A stretch of 50,319 nt of DNA from UBA2108 sp002713215 (GTDB taxonomy: Bacteria > Bacteroidota > Bacteroidia > Flavobacteriales_G > Salibacteraceae): assembly GCA_937891015.1 (NCBI GenBank), contig CALAPY010000090.1:1-50319 (forward strand), in the 5' to 3' direction. Below are positions 26,158 through 35,743 of this stretch, piece by piece. The notes beneath the pieces were generated by a model that was given only the letters and a program-made list of their open reading frames with translations, was not told where the DNA came from and made no database searches. Both the position numbers and the translations under genes were made by a program. Within the stretch, counting starts at the first letter, position 1. Each line of letters starts with the position of its first letter.

Positions 26158-27162
26158 ATGAATAGAGAGATTAAATATTCATTAATTATTCCGGTATACA
26201 ACAGATCCGATGAGATTAAAGAATTGCTTTCAACCCTGGTACTTCAGACCAAAAAAGAGTTTGAAGTGCTGGTTATTGAAGATGGCTCGACGGAGAAATG
26301 TGAACATGTCTGCAAGGAGTATGAAAATCAGCTTGATCTCAATTACATCTTTAAGCCCAACTCGGGACCTGGCCCCAGCAGGAATTTTGGCATGGAAAAA
26401 GCCAGTGGTGATTACTTTATCATTTTCGATTCTGATTGCCTGATTCCTGAAGAGTATATGGCTGAGGTAGACAAATTCTTACAATCGAATTACGTAGATT
26501 GTTTTGGCGGACCCGATGCGGCACACGAATCATTTAGCAATACTCAAAAGTCGATCAACTATGCCATGACTTCCTTCTTTACTACGGGGGGAATACGAGG
26601 GGGAAGTGAAAAACTGGGGAAATTTCAACCCCGAAGTTTTAACATGGGAGTTTCAAGAAAAGTATTTGAAATGGTAGGTGGTTACGGTAAAATTCACCCC
26701 GGTGAAGACCCTGATCTCACCTTTAGAATTTGGGAGGCTGGTTTTAAAACTTCTTTGATTGAAAAGGCGCATGTTTACCACAAGCGGAGAATTGATTTCA
26801 AAAAATTCTCTACCCAGGTATATAAGTTTGGAGTGGTTCGCGTCATCCTAAACAAATGGCACCCGGGTACGGGCAAAATAACCTATTGGTTTCCCACGGT
26901 ATTCTCCATTGGGTTTACGGGTTGGTTAATTGGGTCTTTGATCCTTTTTCCAGAATTGGCTCTGCTTAATGTACTGTACGTACTCTTACTCTTTTTTGAT
27001 GCCTTAGTAAAAACAAAAAGCATGGGAATTGCCCTTGGAGCTGTTCGGGCGGCATTTATCCAATTCTTTAGTTATGGTTGGGGGTTCTTAAAATCGAACT
27101 GGAGAATAAATGTTCTTAAAAAGAACGAAAAGGAAGCTTTTCCAAGGTTTTTCTTTAAATAA
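26158..27162 (+). CDS. Family 2 glycosyltransferase with C-terminal membrane segments
   Basis: 334 residues from the ATG at 26158 (MNREIKYSLIIPVYNRSDEI); an in-frame extension from 26077 would run through a terminator. The GT-A domain shows the N-terminal strand, the nucleotide region NSGPGPSRNFGMEKASGD, the metal-binding DSD in FIIFDSDC, and GGYGKIHPGEDPDLTFR with the acceptor-side ED. Near the C-terminus are two hydrophobic segments (around 260-310), so it is membrane associated. It probably adds a sugar to a lipid-linked or surface glycan. Confidence 0.85.
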   Translation: MNREIKYSLIIPVYNRSDEIKELLSTLVLQTKKEFEVLVIEDGSTEKCEHVCKEYENQLDLNYIFKPNSGPGPSRNFGMEKASGDYFIIFDSDCLIPEEYMAEVDKFLQSNYVDCFGGPDAAHESFSNTQKSINYAMTSFFTTGGIRGGSEKLGKFQPRSFNMGVSRKVFEMVGGYGKIHPGEDPDLTFRIWEAGFKTSLIEKAHVYHKRRIDFKKFSTQVYKFGVVRVILNKWHPGTGKITYWFPTVFSIGFTGWLIGSLILFPELALLNVLYVLLLFFDALVKTKSMGIALGAVRAAFIQFFSYGWGFLKSNWRINVLKKNEKEAFPRFFFK

Positions 27163-27194
27163 AAAGCCCCGTTTAAATCAATAAACGAGGCTTT
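27163..27194. terminator. Bidirectional terminator between convergent genes
   Basis: AAAGCC(CC)GTTTA and TAAAC(GA)GGCTTT form a hairpin between the glycosyltransferase stop at 27162 and the sucC stop at 27216. Leftward it is followed by TTTTTA, so it clearly serves sucC; rightward the T run is weaker. Confidence 0.75.
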
Positions 27195-27215
27195 CGAATA
27201 CAAATATATTTCGAT

Positions 27216-28406
27216 TTAAGCCAGCACAGCTTTTACCTTATCGGCAGCTTCCTGCAATACAATGGCAGATTCGACTTTTAACCCGCTTTCATCAATTATT
27301 ACTTTAGCCTCTTCTGCATTTGTTCCCTGAAGGCGAACGATAATTGGAACTTCTATATTTCCCATGTTGTTGTATGCATCTACCACACCTTGTGCAACGC
27401 GGTCACAACGAACAATACCGCCAAAAATGTTAACCAAAATGGCTTTTACGTTGGGGTCTTTTAAAATCATTCTAAAAGCCTTTTCTACTCTTTCAGCGTC
27501 TGCTGTTCCTCCAACATCAAGGAAGTTAGCCGGGTTACCACCGGAAAGTTTAATAATGTCCATGGTAGCCATGGCCAGGCCAGCACCGTTAACCATACAA
27601 CCCACATTTCCATCAAGCTTTACAAAACTTAAACCTGCTTCGCTGGCTTCAACTTCCGTTGGATCTTCCTCGTTTAAATCACGCATGGCCAAATAGTCTT
27701 TGTGACGGTACAAAGCGTTATCTTCCAAGTTAACCTTGGCATCAACAGCAATAATTTTATTGTCTGATGTTTTAAGTACGGGATTAATCTCGAACATGGA
27801 AGCATCGCAACCCAGGTATGCGTTATACAGGCTGTTTACAAACTTGGTCATTTGCTTAAAGGCCATTCCACTCAATCCAAGGTTAAATGCAATTCGGCGC
27901 ATTTGAAATCCTTGAAGACCGACCCTGGGGTCAATTTCTTCCTTAAAAATTCTTTCCGGAGTTTTTTCCGCTACGGTTTCAATATCTACTCCACCATCGG
28001 GTGAATACATTATGGTATTTCTCCCGGTTTCTCGATTCAATAAAACAGACATGTAGTATTCTTCGGTCTCACTTTCTCCGGGATAATACACATCCTCCGC
28101 GATAAGAATCTTATTTACCTTCTTTCCCTCAGGGCCCGTTTGATGGGTAACCAGGGTCATTCCAATGATTTCAGAAGCCAACTGCTTCACATCGTCCAAT
28201 GATTTGGCAAGTTTTACTCCTCCACCTTTTCCACGTCCACCTGCATGAATTTGAGCTTTTACAACCCACCAACCGGTTCCGGTATCCTCACTAAGCTTTT
28301 TAGCAACTTCTACTGCTTCTTCAGGAGTGTTAGCAACATATCCTCGTTGGATTTCGACTCCGTAACCGCTTAATATTTCTTTTCCTTGATGTTCGTGAAT
28401 GTTCAT
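27216..28406 (-). CDS. sucC: Succinyl-CoA synthetase beta subunit
   Basis: 396 residues, normal for this ATP-grasp subunit of the TCA-cycle enzyme making ATP or GTP from succinyl-CoA. Seen are MNIHEHQGKEILSGYGVEI, the nucleotide-binding VKAQIHAGGRGKGGGVKLAK, FEINPVLKTSDNKIIAVDAK, NFLDVGGTADAERVEKAF and the CoA-side GGIVRCDRVAQG. The alpha subunit sucD is not in the window, as is common in Bacteroidota. A -7 box TACTTTTG on the minus strand lies at 28447-28440. Confidence 0.97.
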   Translation of the reverse strand: MNIHEHQGKEILSGYGVEIQRGYVANTPEEAVEVAKKLSEDTGTGWWVVKAQIHAGGRGKGGGVKLAKSLDDVKQLASEIIGMTLVTHQTGPEGKKVNKILIAEDVYYPGESETEEYYMSVLLNRETGRNTIMYSPDGGVDIETVAEKTPERIFKEEIDPRVGLQGFQMRRIAFNLGLSGMAFKQMTKFVNSLYNAYLGCDASMFEINPVLKTSDNKIIAVDAKVNLEDNALYRHKDYLAMRDLNEEDPTEVEASEAGLSFVKLDGNVGCMVNGAGLAMATMDIIKLSGGNPANFLDVGGTADAERVEKAFRMILKDPNVKAILVNIFGGIVRCDRVAQGVVDAYNNMGNIEVPIIVRLQGTNAEEAKVIIDESGLKVESAIVLQEAADKVKAVLA

Positions 28407-28439
28407 TTTTGAAATTTTATAGTCTCAATATTTGGCGGT

Positions 28440-28447
28440 CAAAAGTA
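28440..28447 (-). promoter_or_regulatory. Candidate -7 box of sucC
   Basis: TACTTTTG on the minus strand, 33 nt upstream of the sucC ATG. The nearest TTG upstream is 27 nt away, so the -33 element is doubtful. Confidence 0.45.
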
Positions 28448-28590
28448 GTTCAATCAGGTTAAAATATCACGTAACAATTGTTTGTTTAGCGGACAAACTT
28501 TCACTCTCAATTTGTAAACAATGACTCATGATTAATAAGCCCATATGCTGAATCTTTTTTTTTTCTTAATTTTACTCAGCTTTCAGCACT

Positions 28591-29868
28591 ATGGCTAAAC
28601 GGGTAATATATATAGCAGCAATAATAATTGCACTCTTTAATTTAAAGGTACAAGCAGGTTCTGTAACGACAGAAACTTTTAAAATAATTGGCCCTGCAAA
28701 CGGTGCGTGTGCCGGGACTGACATAACGTTGACGGCCAGTGGAAAGGGGCGCTACGAATATGTTTGGTTTCCAAGATCGGCTTTTGCTAACAATACCTTA
28801 AAAACGGTTTCAACCCATATCCGAAAAACAACAGAATATTCGGTTATTCGAGTAAATTTATACACCCACAAAGCGGATACGGCGTACATTACTGTTAAAA
28901 TCGAAGAAGGAAGAGTTGATATTTTGGGTGAAACTTATATCTGCAGTGGGGATAGTGCACATTTGGTTTTACCTCCCGCTTATTCATATCCAGTATGGAA
29001 TACTGGTACTTCGAGCCAGGGAATTTGGGTTACCAAGCCAGGTGTATATCGGGTTGAAGCTACGGGTGATTGCAAATTTGTTAAGGGAAATATCTATGTG
29101 AAGGCTGTTAGCAAACCATTAGCAGTTATATCGACGTTTGAACCACTCGAAATTTGTGAAGGTGATGAAGTTCATTTATCTGCCTTTGGTAATCCTGATC
29201 GCTTTACCTGGTCTACAGGAGATGATAAAAAGGATATTACAGTATCATCCAGCCAGGAAGTTGAACTAACCGTTATTAATGAATGTGGAATTTCAAAGGA
29301 CGTCAAAGAAATAAAGGTACAAGAAGTTGAGGCCTCTTTTATCCCAAGTAAACTAAATGAAAATGTTCCATTTACCTTGGACTTGGTTAATGAGAGCAAG
29401 GGGAATGCAACCAATCAATGGTATATTAACGGAGAGCCATTTTCAGAAGATAAGCACGCTTCTATCTTAATTGAAGAGGAAGGTGACTATGAAATTACAT
29501 TGGAAAGAACTACCTCTATTGGTTGTAGTAATAAAATGAAATATTCAACCATTACAGCACTTCCTCCCGTGCAACCTGTTATACCTCAAGACAAACTGAT
29601 TATCTTCCCTAACTGTTTCACACCTAATGGCGATGGTTTAAACGATCATTTTGAGTTTCAATCAAATTACATTCACAATATTAAGTTTATTGTTTTTGAT
29701 CGTTGGGGACACGAAGTCTACGAATGTGCTGGCGGATCAACCAGTTGGGACGGCACCATTATGGATGGAACTCTTGCCCCTGCAGGACAATACGTGGTAA
29801 AGTTCGAGTACCTGAACTTAGAGGGTATTCATGAGTCCAGAATTGCTGGAATCAACATTCTTAGGTAA
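28591..29868 (+). CDS. Secreted Ig-like protein with gliding-type (T9SS type B) C-terminal domain
   Basis: 425 residues with a signal peptide (MAKRVIYIAAIIIALFN ... QAG). Between it and the C-terminus lie three or four beta-sandwich modules, some with a Cys pair (PANGACAGTDITL, ETYICSGDSAHLVLPPAYSYPVWN, EICEGDEVHLSAFGN), of the Ig/PKD kind. The last ~90 residues (IIFPNCFTPNGDGLNDHFEF, FDRWGHEVYE, SWDGTIMDGTLAPAGQYV) are the gliding motility-associated C-terminal domain that directs T9SS export (CHU_C type). It is probably a surface protein; the partner is unknown. Confidence 0.85.
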   Translation: MAKRVIYIAAIIIALFNLKVQAGSVTTETFKIIGPANGACAGTDITLTASGKGRYEYVWFPRSAFANNTLKTVSTHIRKTTEYSVIRVNLYTHKADTAYITVKIEEGRVDILGETYICSGDSAHLVLPPAYSYPVWNTGTSSQGIWVTKPGVYRVEATGDCKFVKGNIYVKAVSKPLAVISTFEPLEICEGDEVHLSAFGNPDRFTWSTGDDKKDITVSSSQEVELTVINECGISKDVKEIKVQEVEASFIPSKLNENVPFTLDLVNESKGNATNQWYINGEPFSEDKHASILIEEEGDYEITLERTTSIGCSNKMKYSTITALPPVQPVIPQDKLIIFPNCFTPNGDGLNDHFEFQSNYIHNIKFIVFDRWGHEVYECAGGSTSWDGTIMDGTLAPAGQYVVKFEYLNLEGIHESRIAGINILR

Positions 29869-29887
29869 GCTCGCCTCTTTCCTGCCC

Positions 29888-30688
29888 TTAGTATCTAATC
29901 AGAAAATTTTGTTTTTCCTGATCTTGTTTAAAAAATAGGACTCCCATTTGAAACAAGTCAATGGACACACTTATTTCTTTTCTATTCCTAAGTTCATTCC
30001 AGACTTTTTCCATTCCATTAGACCATCGGATATCGTCCAACACAACAATGGACTTTTCGTGAAGGTGAGGTAAAATTCTATCGAAATATTCTAAGGTGGA
30101 ATTGTATCGATGGTTCCCATCGAGAAATACAAAGTCAAGTTTAAAATCAATGGATGCCAACCAAGGAGATAAAGCCTCTTCAAAAGGACCGGTTTGAAGA
30201 TTGATGTTCTTTAAACCGAGCTTATCAAAATTATTTCGTGCCGTTTGAGCAATTGCCCAATCACCTTCAAAACTAAAAACCTTCGAATTTGGGTTAACAC
30301 TTGCGAGGTAGGAAGTTGTAATTCCCAGCGAAGTTCCCAGTTCAAGCAAATTCCTACTTCCACTCCAGTTAATTAGCCGGAAGAGCAACTGAGCATACTT
30401 TGGTCTGGTTAAGCTGGAACGGGCTATTTCGGAAATCGTTTTTGTTTGCCCGGTCGGTTTTCTGGAGCCTGCTCCATAATCTTCTACCGTAATTTTCTCA
30501 TAATTCAGTTCCAGCTCCTTCCTCAACAATTCAATGGCTTCAAAGCAATAAAATGGCGTACGGTCTTTTACAACGTCATTGTAAAGCTTGAAAACAAATG
30601 GAGAGTGCACGCCATGAGCATTATTCGATTTGAAGTAATACTTCACGTATTCTTTAATCAAGTAGAAAGAAGAGTTTTTATCGCTCAT
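29888..30688 (-). CDS. Class I SAM-dependent methyltransferase
   Basis: 266 residues from the ATG at 30688; the earlier in-frame TTG lies in the fabI terminator. The SAM-binding motif is RNLLELGTSLGITTSYLA, followed by the acidic loop KVFSFEGDWAIAQ and the metal-site-like DFVFLDGNHRYNSTLEYFD. This matches the Methyltransf_24 / O-methyltransferase-like group. The substrate is not identifiable; small-molecule O-methylation is the usual role. It lies downstream of fabI on the same strand but is separated from it by a terminator. Confidence 0.8.
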   Translation of the reverse strand: MSDKNSSFYLIKEYVKYYFKSNNAHGVHSPFVFKLYNDVVKDRTPFYCFEAIELLRKELELNYEKITVEDYGAGSRKPTGQTKTISEIARSSLTRPKYAQLLFRLINWSGSRNLLELGTSLGITTSYLASVNPNSKVFSFEGDWAIAQTARNNFDKLGLKNINLQTGPFEEALSPWLASIDFKLDFVFLDGNHRYNSTLEYFDRILPHLHEKSIVVLDDIRWSNGMEKVWNELRNRKEISVSIDLFQMGVLFFKQDQEKQNFLIRY

Positions 30689-30698
30689 TATTAGACAC

Positions 30699-30729
30699 AA
30701 AAAAGGCCATTAGCATTTAATGACCTTTT
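30699..30729 (-). terminator. Rho-independent terminator of fabI
   Basis: Minus-strand AAAAGGTCATTA (30729-30718) pairs with TAATGGCCTTTT (30712-30701), with one G.U or mismatch, followed by T. It lies just past the fabI stop at 30750. Confidence 0.8.
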
Positions 30730-30749
30730 CTGATTTCTAAAAAAATATT

Positions 30750-31550
30750 CTATTTCAAGGCATCACCGGAAACTCCCATCATTGAAAATCCTCCATCGTG
30801 ATATAAGTTTTGCATGGTAACATAGCGGGTATAATCGGAAAACATGGCAATGCAATAACTTGCACAATCTTCTGCACTTGCATTACCCAATGGTGACATT
30901 TTATCAGCAAACGAAATGAAATCACCAAACCCTTTAACACCAGTTCCAGCAGTAGTTGCCGTAGGAGATTGAGAAATCGTATTAACCCTCACGTTCCTCT
31001 TATTACCATAATGATATCCAAAACTCCTGGCTATTGACTCCAGGGTAGCTTTGGCCTCAGCCATATCGCTATAATCCGGAAAGGTTCGCTGTCCAGCAAT
31101 ATAGGTTAACGCTACAACACTTCCCCAATCATTAATGGCATCCAGTTTAAAAGCAGTTTGCATAACCTTGTGTAAGCTAAGTGCTGAAACATCCAGCGTT
31201 TTTTGAAAATAATCGTAGTTTAAATCGGTATAAGGTCTCTGCTTTCTAACATTTGGCGACATACCAATGCTGTGAAGAATAAAATCCAAAGGTCCGCCAA
31301 GAATTTCCACTGATTTGGATATTAGGTTTTCCAAATCTTCCATAGAGGTAGCATCGGCTGGAATTATTTCAGCATTACAACTAGCGGCAAGGTCATTTAT
31401 TTTACCCATTCTCATCGCAATGGGCGCATTGGTTAAGGTGAACTTCGCACCTTCTTCCTTAGCCATTTCAGCAACCTTCCAAGCTATAGAATGCTCATCC
31501 AGCGCTCCAAAAACAATCCCCCTTTTTCCCTCTAAAATATTCTTAGCCAT
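30750..31550 (-). CDS. fabI: Enoyl-[acyl-carrier-protein] reductase (NADH)
   Basis: 266 residues, normal for FabI, the last reductase in each round of fatty-acid elongation. The SDR nucleotide loop is GIVFGALDEHSIAWKVA. The catalytic motif is the FabI type Tyr-x6-Lys in DYSDMAEAKATLE. The substrate-binding loop SQSPTATTAGTGVKGF follows and ends GGFSMMGVS. The minus-strand -7 box TAACTTTG is at 31580-31573, 22 nt before the ATG. Together with the nearby lipid genes it marks membrane lipid synthesis. Confidence 0.96.
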   Translation of the reverse strand: MAKNILEGKRGIVFGALDEHSIAWKVAEMAKEEGAKFTLTNAPIAMRMGKINDLAASCNAEIIPADATSMEDLENLISKSVEILGGPLDFILHSIGMSPNVRKQRPYTDLNYDYFQKTLDVSALSLHKVMQTAFKLDAINDWGSVVALTYIAGQRTFPDYSDMAEAKATLESIARSFGYHYGNKRNVRVNTISQSPTATTAGTGVKGFGDFISFADKMSPLGNASAEDCASYCIAMFSDYTRYVTMQNLYHDGGFSMMGVSGDALK

Positions 31551-31572
31551 TTTGTTTTTCTAATTAGGGGGT

Positions 31573-31580
31573 CAAAGTTA
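31573..31580 (-). promoter_or_regulatory. Candidate -7 box of fabI
   Basis: TAACTTTG on the minus strand, an exact TAnnTTTG match 22 nt upstream of the ATG. No obvious -33 TTG. Confidence 0.45.
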
Positions 31581-31646
31581 GAAATATACCTAAACGAAGC
31601 ATCATTTGAGTTTAAATTCCTCGATAAACTGCGCCAGGCAAGGAAC

Positions 31647-33302
31647 CTAATTATTCAGTAAGTCGCGTGCGTTTTCTTTTGCTACGTTGCTAACTTGTTC
31701 CCCACTCAACATTTTCGCAAGCTCCAGTATTCGATCTTCACCACCTATTTTATGGATTGAGGTTCTTGTTTTACCCAGATCGCTTTGTTTAATTACGGAA
31801 TAATGCTCATCTCCTTTCGCAGCAATTTGAGGCAAATGGGTAATGCTTGTTACCTGAAGATTTTGCGACATTTCCTTCATAATGTTTCCCATTTGGTTGG
31901 CCACTTCTCCACTTACTCCGGAATCAATTTCATCAAACACAATACTAGGCAGATCCGCCTTTTGAGCCAATATTGATTTGACGGAAAGCATAATTCTGGA
32001 AAGCTCCCCACCAGAGGCCACTTTAGTAACTTCTCTTACAGCTTTTCCTTCGTTAGCGCTAAACATCAATTCAACTTTATCGAACCCCAATTCTACCGGA
32101 GCATCCAGGTCGGTAAATTCAAATTGCAACTGTGCATTTTTAATTCCCAAACCAACCAACAACGACAATAATTTCGGCTCTAATTTCTTAACTGAGTTCT
32201 TTCTTTCTTTCGAAATTTGAGCTCCCAATTTATTCAACTCAACCGATCTTTTTTCCGCTTCTGTTTTTAGATTTTCAATTTGAGTTCCCAGGTCGTTCAC
32301 GTTGTTTAATTTCTCCTGTAACTCTTCCAGTTTTCGCAGCAATTCGGTTTCCGAACTCAAATGATGTTTATGCAGCAAGTTATTAATTGCATTTACCCTT
32401 TCGGTATACATCTCAATTTGCCCCGGATTGTATTCAATATTGGATTGCAACATTTCCATTTCGGACCGAATGTCTTCAATTTCTATTCTGCTTGCCTGAA
32501 GCCGTTCCAAAACCGAATCAATATTACCGGAGTAACCCTTAAGTTGAGAAAGGAGATTTTCAACCTTTATCAAGTTGCTAATTACCTGACCACCTTCATC
32601 TTCCAATGCATTTATGGAGTTAGACATATTGGATTGAATTTCTTCGGCATGTTGCAGCGTACCTAATTCTTCCTCCATTTTCTCCAATTCTCCCTCAAGC
32701 GGATTTACTTCCTGTATTTCAGCCCTTAAAAATTCAAAGTAGTTCTGATCGAGCAGTCCCTGAGCCTGCTCCTCTTCCAGTTTCGCTACTCTTTTATTGC
32801 AGCCTTTCAACTCGTTAAAGAGAATGCCGAATTCTTTCACCTTGGTCCCCAAGCCAGCAAATGAATCGACCAAACTCAACACATACTCGTGGTTTTTGAG
32901 CAACAAATGTCCGTGTTGGGTATGAACATCAATAAGATACTCTCCCAGCCTCTTAAGTTGCACTAAACTGGCAGGGGTATCATTTATAAAACTTCTGGAT
33001 TTACCACTGGGAACAATTTCTCTTCGAATAATAATTTCATCAAAGCGATCAAAGTCTTCCTCTTTTAAAAACTGATTTGCCAAATGGGATTGACTTGAAA
33101 AAACACCCTCAATAACGCATTTTTTTGTTGGGTCGAACAAATCGGTTCCTTCCGCCCTTCTTCCCAGAATAAGACCTAACCCTCCCAGTACGATCGATTT
33201 TCCAGCACCCGTTTCTCCGGTAATAACTGTAAACCCTGAACTGGGTTTAAACTCTAGTTCTTCTATTAAAGCAAAATTGGATATATACAGTTTCTTAAGC
33301 AC
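31647..33302 (-). CDS. recN: DNA repair protein RecN
   Basis: 551 residues starting at a GTG at 33302, 10 nt after porD. SMC-like layout: Walker A GETGAGKSIVLGG near the N-terminus, a long coiled coil (about 150-370), then the signature VASGGELSRIMLSVK and Walker B SIVFDEIDSGVSGEVA. RecN tethers broken DNA ends during double-strand-break repair. It is the last gene of the bamD-rpoZ-coaBC-porD-recN run. Confidence 0.96.
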   Translation of the reverse strand: MLKKLYISNFALIEELEFKPSSGFTVITGETGAGKSIVLGGLGLILGRRAEGTDLFDPTKKCVIEGVFSSQSHLANQFLKEEDFDRFDEIIIRREIVPSGKSRSFINDTPASLVQLKRLGEYLIDVHTQHGHLLLKNHEYVLSLVDSFAGLGTKVKEFGILFNELKGCNKRVAKLEEEQAQGLLDQNYFEFLRAEIQEVNPLEGELEKMEEELGTLQHAEEIQSNMSNSINALEDEGGQVISNLIKVENLLSQLKGYSGNIDSVLERLQASRIEIEDIRSEMEMLQSNIEYNPGQIEMYTERVNAINNLLHKHHLSSETELLRKLEELQEKLNNVNDLGTQIENLKTEAEKRSVELNKLGAQISKERKNSVKKLEPKLLSLLVGLGIKNAQLQFEFTDLDAPVELGFDKVELMFSANEGKAVREVTKVASGGELSRIMLSVKSILAQKADLPSIVFDEIDSGVSGEVANQMGNIMKEMSQNLQVTSITHLPQIAAKGDEHYSVIKQSDLGKTRTSIHKIGGEDRILELAKMLSGEQVSNVAKENARDLLNN

Positions 33303-33312
33303 AAGAACGAAG

Positions 33313-34200
33313 CTATTGCATTATCTCCTGGTACTTCAGCGTATTAGCAGGGTCAACTTTATTGAGAAGGTTTAACACCTCTTCTTTTTCTTCCCGATTG
33401 GCTTCTTTAAAAATCTTGATCACCTCGCCTGCCTTGGCATCAAAAAACACCCGCATATTAAAACTACCCGGGTAGTTGGTATGAACTTCATTTAAGTGGC
33501 CTAGTCCGGTAGCCAGGTTACCCCTACCATCTTCTATACTTTCTCCCATCTGGTCCAACCCTTTTCGATGGTACTCGTAAAAACATTTTCTCAATCCCAC
33601 AAATCGGGGGCTCAAATGATTCTCGACCAACCAATAACGGTTTCGTTTTTCAGTACTGGACCAACCCGTATAGCCCGAACTTTGAGCCATTGAAGTTAAA
33701 TTTTGCGCTTTGGTGAAGTAGGGGGTTCCCCCGTTTAAAGCAAAAGTTTCCGAATCATATCCAATAATCATGTAGGTATAATAGGCCAATAATGTGGTTA
33801 GATTCGAAATAAAGGTGTTCTCATTGTATTCCAATATGGAATTTCGATCATAAGTAAAAGTAACATCCTGATCCTTAAAACTCCACACGGTTGTATAGTA
33901 GGATGTACCATATACGGGACGTCTCGACTGTATTTGAATACTCCCCTGGTAGGTGTTTCCGTTGGCAGAGGTTAGGTTGATGAGCATACTGCATTCAATT
34001 CGTTCGTGTGGTTTATACTTTGAACTCGTCCATCGCCGCGTATTAAGAAATTCGAAAATGGCGGTTTTCATATCGTTGAAAATAGTACGGTCGGTATTTT
34101 CTAATTGTTCAGAATTAATAACTACGTCACAATTTAATTCCTGGCTGAAGGAAGGCAATAAGAAAACAGAAATAAAAAGTACTGATAGCAAATATCTCAT
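33313..34200 (-). CDS. porD: Type IX secretion protein PorD (DUF4835)
   Basis: 295 residues with a signal peptide (MRYLLSVLFISVFLLPSFSQ). The body starts ELNCDVVINSEQLENTDRTI and has FEFLNTRRWTSSKY, the Tyr-rich IQSRRPVYGTSYYTTVW, and FISNLTTLLAYYTYMIIGYDSETFALNGG, all typical of DUF4835/PorD. PorD is periplasmic or envelope associated and required for T9SS in Porphyromonas gingivalis; its detailed role is unclear. Its ATG overlaps the coaBC stop (ATGA). Confidence 0.92.
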   Translation of the reverse strand: MRYLLSVLFISVFLLPSFSQELNCDVVINSEQLENTDRTIFNDMKTAIFEFLNTRRWTSSKYKPHERIECSMLINLTSANGNTYQGSIQIQSRRPVYGTSYYTTVWSFKDQDVTFTYDRNSILEYNENTFISNLTTLLAYYTYMIIGYDSETFALNGGTPYFTKAQNLTSMAQSSGYTGWSSTEKRNRYWLVENHLSPRFVGLRKCFYEYHRKGLDQMGESIEDGRGNLATGLGHLNEVHTNYPGSFNMRVFFDAKAGEVIKIFKEANREEKEEVLNLLNKVDPANTLKYQEIMQ

Positions 34201-35396
34201 CCCAATAGCGGTTTTAAATAATCAATGATGTCTGTAGCAACTTTTTCCTTGCTCTTTAACTCAAATTCTACACCATTATTACCTCTATCAAGAATAGTAA
34301 TTTTATTTGTATCAACCGCAAAGCCGGCTCCCTTATCTTGAAGCGAATTGAGAACAATAAAATCTAAATTCTTGTTGACCAGCTTTTTCTTTGCATTTTC
34401 CCTTTCGTTATTGGTTTCCAAAGCAAAACCCACCAATACCTGGGTTGTTTTTTTCTTCCCCAGGGTTGCAAGAATATCATCGGTAGGTTCTAAATTCAGG
34501 TTCAGCGAGGAATCCTTTTTCTTGATTTTACTATCCGCCACCTCTTTTGGACGATAATCTGCTACGGCCGCAGCCAATATTGCAACGTCACAAGCATCAA
34601 ATTCATTGAGAACCGCTTCGTACATTTCCCTGGCAGAAACCACATCAATTCTGGTAATGGAGTCGTTTTTTAAACTTAGACTTACAGGTCCTGAAACCAG
34701 CGTTACACGAGCTCCTCTTTCCGCAGCTTCTTCGGCAATAGCAAAACCCATTTTTCCACTGGAATGATTTCCAATGAAACGAACCGGATCAATCTTCTCG
34801 TAGGTAGGACCGGCCGTAATTAAGATTTTCTTTCCATTGAAGTCAAACTCTTTGGCGAAGTAATCTGCGATTTGACTTACTATAATTTCAGGCTCTTCCA
34901 TTCTCCCTTGCCCAACCAATCCACTGGCTAGTTCTCCATGAGTTGGTTCAATAATAATATTGCCTCTATTTTGCAATTCCTTCAAATTACTCCCTACACT
35001 CTCGTGTTTATACATATCCAGGTCCATTGCAGGACATATCATAACTGGACATCGGGCAGAAAGGTAGGTGGTAAGTAACATATTATCTGCTACCCCACCG
35101 GTCATTTTGGCAATGGTATTAGCCGATGCCGGAGCAATTACCATCATGTCGGCCCAAAGGCCTAAATCGACGTGATTTTCCCAGGTACCGAGCTCCTTAT
35201 CTTCGTAAAAATCAGAAATAATCGGATTTCCGGAAAGTGTACTTAGCGTAACTGGGGTTACAAAATCTTTGGCAGCAGCAGTAACTATTACACGTACCTC
35301 TGCTCCACTCGTAACCAGTAATCGAACTAAAAATGCTGACTTATAAGCTGCTATGCTTCCTGTAATTCCGAGCAGAATTTTTTTGCCTTGAAGCAT
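34197..35396 (-). CDS. coaBC: Bifunctional phosphopantothenoylcysteine decarboxylase/phosphopantothenate-cysteine ligase
   Basis: 399 residues from the ATG at 35396. The N-terminal flavin decarboxylase (CoaC) shows GITGSIAAYKSAFLVRLL, the active-site His in ENHVDLGLWADMMVIAPAS, and CPAMDLDMYKH, where Asp replaces the usual Asn of PxMN. The ligase (CoaB) starts ILITAGPTYEKIDPVRFIG with NHSSGKMGFAIAEEA and AAAVADYRPKEV. Together they make 4'-phosphopantetheine, the coenzyme A precursor. Length is normal. Confidence 0.95.
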   Translation of the reverse strand: MLQGKKILLGITGSIAAYKSAFLVRLLVTSGAEVRVIVTAAAKDFVTPVTLSTLSGNPIISDFYEDKELGTWENHVDLGLWADMMVIAPASANTIAKMTGGVADNMLLTTYLSARCPVMICPAMDLDMYKHESVGSNLKELQNRGNIIIEPTHGELASGLVGQGRMEEPEIIVSQIADYFAKEFDFNGKKILITAGPTYEKIDPVRFIGNHSSGKMGFAIAEEAAERGARVTLVSGPVSLSLKNDSITRIDVVSAREMYEAVLNEFDACDVAILAAAVADYRPKEVADSKIKKKDSSLNLNLEPTDDILATLGKKKTTQVLVGFALETNNERENAKKKLVNKNLDFIVLNSLQDKGAGFAVDTNKITILDRGNNGVEFELKSKEKVATDIIDYLKPLLG

Positions 35397-35409
35397 AGGC
35401 AATCTTATC

Positions 35410-35742
35410 TTAGATTAATTTGTTTTCCTCTTCAGGTTTTCTGAAGTAAACTTTGTCGTCAAGTAGCTCCTGAATTGCAATATTGGCAGGTTTAGGAAGT
35501 CTTTCGTAGTACTTAGAGATCTCTATCTGCTCTCTGTTTTCAAAAATTTCTTCCAAATTATCGTGAGTAGTAGCAAACTCTTCCAACTTAGCTGTAAGCT
35601 CCTCTTTGATCTCTTGATTTATCTGATTCGAACGTTTCGACAGAATTACCAATGCTCCATAAACATTACCTACTTTCTCTTTAAAAGTCTCTACGTCACG
35701 GGTAATTGTTGTTGTGGCGGCGTTTGTTTTCTTGTAATCCAT
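35410..35742 (-). CDS. rpoZ: RNA polymerase omega/Rpb6-like subunit
   Basis: 110 residues. The Bacteroidota omega is an Rpb6-type protein; this one shows GNVYGALVILSKRSNQIN (the conserved helix that clamps the beta' subunit) and ends PANIAIQELLDDKVYFRKP. It helps assemble RNA polymerase. It starts 1 nt after the bamD stop and is followed by coaBC 13 nt later, the standard order in this phylum. Confidence 0.9.
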   Translation of the reverse strand: MDYKKTNAATTTITRDVETFKEKVGNVYGALVILSKRSNQINQEIKEELTAKLEEFATTHDNLEEIFENREQIEISKYYERLPKPANIAIQELLDDKVYFRKPEEENKLI

Positions 35743-35743
35743 A

